Of a stretch of DNA of 52,236 nt, positions 49,384-52,236 are shown piece by piece; positions within the stretch are counted from its first letter, which is position 1, and each line of letters begins with the position of its first letter. This DNA is from Deltaproteobacteria bacterium (GTDB lineage Bacteria > Myxococcota > B64-G9): NCBI GenBank assembly GCA_016935365.1, contig JAFGRB010000106.1, positions 1 to 52,236 of the forward strand. Reading direction: 5' to 3'. The notes under the pieces were generated by a model. It was not told the origin of the DNA. It worked only from the letters and a program-made list of their open reading frames with translations, and made no database searches. Position numbers and translations under genes: made by a program.

Positions 49384-50409
49384 ATGGACGAACATGCGAG
49401 CGGCAATGTGGGCATCGCAGGGGTCGGGAGCTACCTGCCGGAGCGCAGCCTGGATGCCTGGGAGGCGGTCCGGGGCTCCGGGATCCCCCGCGAGAAGTTC
49501 GACAAGATCGGGGCCAGGCGATTGCATGTCGCGGCCGAGGGGGAGACCCCGTCGAGCATGGCGGTCGAGGCCTCGCGCCGGGCGCTCGACGACGCGGGGC
49601 TCGGGCCCGAGGCGGTGGACCTGGTCGTCTACTGCGGCTCGCTCAAGGACCACGCCCGCTGGATGGCCTCGGCCAAGGTCCAGGCCGACCTGGGCTGCGG
49701 CGATAGCTTCGCATTCGACCTCTACCAGGGCTGCAACGGCCAGAACATGGCCATGCGGGTCGTCTGCGCCCTGATGCGGGCCGATCCGTCCATTCGGACG
49801 GCCCTGATCGCCGCGGCCGAGCGCTGGGACACGACGCTGGAGCGCCCCATCCTGGGTCATTCCTTCATCTTCGGCGACGGCGCCTCGGCGGCCGTACTGC
49901 GACGAGACGCGCCTTCGTATCGCATCCTGTCGAGCGCGTGCCGGACCTGGGGCGAGCACCACGAGACGTTTTGCTGCCCGGAGCTGGGCGCTGCCAGCCG
50001 CCTGACGCCCGAGGTGCTGGCGCGCGGGGGGCACCTCTTCCAGATCTACAAGCCCAGCTATGCGAGCCGGGAAGAGATCCGCGTGTTCGGAGAGCGGATC
50101 AACGAGGTGGCTCGGCAGATGCTCGAGGAGGCGGTCCGCCGGGCAGGCGTGGATTTCGGAGACATCGACTTCGTCATCATGATCAACGCTTCCCGGAGGC
50201 ACAACCTGCTCTTCCTCGATGCGGTCGGGCTGGCAGGCTGCCCCCATACCGCCGACTACGTGGCCGAGAGCGCCCACCTCGGCACAGGGGACATCTTCTA
50301 CAACCTGGACCGGGTTCGCCGCGAGGGCCGCGTAAGACCGGGCCAGCTCGTCGCTTTCTATACCGGGGGCGGGGGGTACTCCTGGGCGGTCACCCTGGTC
50401 CGCGCGTAG
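49384..50409 (+). CDS. 3-oxoacyl-ACP synthase III-like enzyme
   Basis: About 341 residues (ATG 49384; ATG 49372 also possible, with no clear ribosome site). KAS III-type features: Cys117 in LYQGCNGQNMA, a downstream His in NASRRHNLLFLD, and HLGTGDIFYNL for the Asn region, giving a Cys-His-Asn triad. GHSFIFGDGASAA is the family GDGA motif. It condenses acyl-CoA with malonyl-ACP or another acceptor, or acts in secondary metabolism. It is divergent from the thiolases (135 bp) and upstream of the kinase gene. Confidence 0.88.
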   Translation: MDEHASGNVGIAGVGSYLPERSLDAWEAVRGSGIPREKFDKIGARRLHVAAEGETPSSMAVEASRRALDDAGLGPEAVDLVVYCGSLKDHARWMASAKVQADLGCGDSFAFDLYQGCNGQNMAMRVVCALMRADPSIRTALIAAAERWDTTLERPILGHSFIFGDGASAAVLRRDAPSYRILSSACRTWGEHHETFCCPELGAASRLTPEVLARGGHLFQIYKPSYASREEIRVFGERINEVARQMLEEAVRRAGVDFGDIDFVIMINASRRHNLLFLDAVGLAGCPHTADYVAESAHLGTGDIFYNLDRVRREGRVRPGQLVAFYTGGGGYSWAVTLVRA

Positions 50410-50480
50410 GCCGGAGCGGGCTTTTCTTTCCCGTGTGCCTGTGGTAGTCCAGTAGTCGTCAGCCGAGCGGAGAGCGAGCG

Positions 50481-52148
50481 ATGGCCAGGCTGAAGTCCCT
50501 GGGAAAGTACCACATGATCAAGCGGATCGCCATCGGAGGCATGTCCGAGATCTACCTGGCGTCCCAGGGCGGCCTGCACGGCTTCGAGCGGGCCGTGATC
50601 GTCAAGTGCATCCGGGAGGACCTGGACACCGAGCCGGAAGTCAAGGAGATGTTCCTGGACGAGGCCCGGATCGCCGCCTGCCTCAAGCACCCCAACATCG
50701 TCCACCTCTACGACGTGGGCAAGGACTCCGGCACGGCCTACCTGGCCATGGAGTACATCTTCGGCCGCGACCTGATGCAGATCTCCGATCGCGCCCGGGT
50801 GCTCGGCTGGGAGCTGCCCATCCAGTTCGTGCTCAAGGTGATCTGCGACACGCTGGCGGGACTGCACTACGCCCACGAGGTGGCCGAGTACGAAGACCGC
50901 AAGCTCACGGTCATCCACCGGGACATCAGCCCGCAGAACATCATGGTCTCCTTCGACGGTGTGACCAAGGTGATGGACTTCGGCATCGCCAAGGCCGAGG
51001 CCCGGCTGTCGCGGACCCAGGCGGGCATCCTCAAGGGCAAGTACGCCTACATGTCCCCGGAGCAGGTGCGGGGAAAGCAGCTCGATCATCGCACCGATCA
51101 GTTCTCGCTGGCCATCGTGAGCTACGAGATCCTGACCGGCACCCGGCTCTTCCAGCGCGATACCGACTACTCCACCATGGAGGCGGTCGACGGCTGCGAG
51201 ATCCCGCCCATCCGGGTCCTGCGCAAGGACGTGCCCCGGCGTCTGGTGCGCGCGCTGCGCAAGGCCACCAAGCGCAACCCGCGGCGGCGTTTCGACTCCA
51301 CCAAGGACATGGAGCGCTATCTCCACAAGCTGCTCAAGGGCTCGAGCGTCGAGCAGACGATCTACATCGCCGACTACATGCGCAAGCTCTTCTCCGCCGA
51401 GCTCGACGCCCGCGAGCGAGCCATCGACGAGGCCGGGACCGAGGACCGCGAGATCCTCCTGTCGACCGGCTTCGAGATGGTCACCGATCAGACCGACCGT
51501 CGCCGGCGCGCCCCGCAAGCCCCTTCGGCCCACGGCCGCTACCAGCAGATCCTGGCCGAGCGGCAGTCCAAGAAGACCCGCGCCAAATCCTCGCCGTTCA
51601 CCGAAGAGAAGATCGAGTTCGAGACCGACGAGCAGACGACCGAGAGAGGCAGGACCGTCCATGATGCCGCCTATCAGGGGCGGCGCACCCAGGTCTCCTT
51701 CGAGACCGATGCGCGGATCCGGGGGCGCGGACAGCGGCAGACGTTCCAGGACCACGAGATCACCGAGACCCAGACCGAGTCGAGAGGCGGGTTGCTCAAC
51801 GACTGGCGGGTCGTGCTGGCCATCTTCGTGCTGGTCATGCTCGGTATGCTCTTCCTCATCGACAGCCTGCTCGACTCCGAGCCCGAGATCCCCCCGCCAC
51901 CGATCTCGGGCCCGAGCACGGTGGCCCGGCCCGGGGTGGACGGCTTCCTGTCCGTCTCGGTGCGCGCCGGGGTTCAGGTCTGGCTGGACGGCAAGAAAGT
52001 GGGCTCGGGCGCTTTTCGCAAGCAGCCGGTGCTCGCCGGCTCTCACCGGGTCATCCTGAAGGATCCGGAGTCCGGCCGGAAGGAGAACTTCAGCGTGAAC
52101 GTCAAGGTCGACGAGGAGGAGCTCCTCGTGCCGCAAGGCTGGCAGTGA
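50481..52148 (+). CDS. Membrane Ser/Thr protein kinase with C-terminal PEGA-like domain
   Basis: 555 residues. The kinase domain (about 9-285) has the Gly loop IAIGGMSEIYLA, Lys42 in VIVKCIRE, HRDISPQN (146-153) and DFG (166-168). The HRDxSPQN loop is characteristic of myxobacterial kinases. A disordered basic/acidic linker, one transmembrane helix (about 443-465, VVLAIFVLVMLGMLFLI) and a PEGA-like extracytoplasmic domain (VRAGVQVWLDGKKVGSG) follow. It probably signals from outside or is anchored in the envelope. A good terminator follows 49 bp downstream. Confidence 0.95.
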   Translation: MARLKSLGKYHMIKRIAIGGMSEIYLASQGGLHGFERAVIVKCIREDLDTEPEVKEMFLDEARIAACLKHPNIVHLYDVGKDSGTAYLAMEYIFGRDLMQISDRARVLGWELPIQFVLKVICDTLAGLHYAHEVAEYEDRKLTVIHRDISPQNIMVSFDGVTKVMDFGIAKAEARLSRTQAGILKGKYAYMSPEQVRGKQLDHRTDQFSLAIVSYEILTGTRLFQRDTDYSTMEAVDGCEIPPIRVLRKDVPRRLVRALRKATKRNPRRRFDSTKDMERYLHKLLKGSSVEQTIYIADYMRKLFSAELDARERAIDEAGTEDREILLSTGFEMVTDQTDRRRRAPQAPSAHGRYQQILAERQSKKTRAKSSPFTEEKIEFETDEQTTERGRTVHDAAYQGRRTQVSFETDARIRGRGQRQTFQDHEITETQTESRGGLLNDWRVVLAIFVLVMLGMLFLIDSLLDSEPEIPPPPISGPSTVARPGVDGFLSVSVRAGVQVWLDGKKVGSGAFRKQPVLAGSHRVILKDPESGRKENFSVNVKVDEEELLVPQGWQ

Positions 52149-52197
52149 TCGAGGCATCCGCGCTGTAGCGTTTTCACCCCCACCCGGGCTTCGCCCG

Positions 52198-52228
52198 ACC
52201 TCCCCCGTCGAGGGGGAGGTGTTTTTTT
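52198..52228 (+). terminator. Rho-independent terminator after the kinase gene
   Basis: Perfect stem ACCTCCCCC / GGGGGAGGT (52198-52206 with 52212-52220), five-base loop, then GTTTTTTT. Shortly after the kinase stop at 52148; the best terminator in the window. Confidence 0.92.
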
Positions 52229-52236
52229 GAAAGTGC

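Overview
The window is very GC-rich, densely coded DNA, most likely chromosomal and from a myxobacterium-like or other 'deltaproteobacterial' lineage. The clues are a Ser/Thr kinase with the HRDISPQN catalytic loop and a C-terminal PEGA-like tail, many lipoproteins with Cys-rich 'DC..G..C...G.C' repeats or Asp/Ala/Gly-rich linkers, a lamin-tail lipoprotein, and a PfaA-like polyketide/lipid synthase. No rRNA, tRNA, CRISPR array or insertion-sequence transposase was seen. Taxonomy is inferred from gene content only.

Layout. 1-6194 (-): an acyl-CoA dehydrogenase followed by a giant KS-AT-KS synthase that runs off the left edge. 6507-9436 (+): two Tat-exported DUF362 proteins and a DUF6599-like exported protein. 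9511-11729 (+): a two-gene island of less extreme GC, an AlbA_2/Schlafen-type ATP-binding protein overlapping a ParA-like ATPase. 11780-18307: envelope proteins (LolA-like, CsgG-like with barrel, Cys-rich lipoprotein), an alpha/beta hydrolase, a PH-like membrane protein and a MEMO-family protein. 18316-22404 (-): a PlsC-type acyltransferase, a propeller-transglutaminase, a radical SAM protein and a lipoprotein. 22583-23086 (+): ssb.

23099-29065 (-): a tightly overlapping 14-blade WD40 / MoxR AAA+ / HExxH-vWA operon, preceded by an unknown gene bounded by a 16-bp direct repeat. 29176-31218 (+): overlapping DUF3795, methyltransferase and radical SAM genes. 31278-33950 (+): a zinc-ribbon membrane protein, a degenerate ABC-F ATPase and a small helical protein. 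34157-37929 (+): four overlapping or coupled genes for a CDP-alcohol lipid pathway (degenerate nucleotidyltransferase fused to a CDP-alcohol phosphotransferase, an intact nucleotidyltransferase, a flippase-like membrane protein and a second, motif-poor phosphotransferase). 37932-38096 (-): an ATPase remnant.

38220-42838: a lamin-tail lipoprotein (+) and, on the minus strand, an ATPase / metzincin / ankyrin / zinc-ribbon operon driven from a 31-bp inverted repeat over a promoter. 42861-49248: an L,D-transpeptidase, a CpaB-like x2 / vWA fusion lipoprotein, a small lipoprotein and two thiolases in tandem. 49384-52148 (+): a KAS III-like enzyme and a membrane Ser/Thr kinase, closed by a strong terminator.

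Strongest candidates for undescribed systems are the WD40-MoxR-vWA operon with its repeat-bounded upstream gene, the ATPase-metzincin-ankyrin operon with its operator, the CDP-alcohol cluster, the AlbA_2/ParA pair and the CpaB-vWA fusion. All functions are read from motifs by eye; no database search was run.
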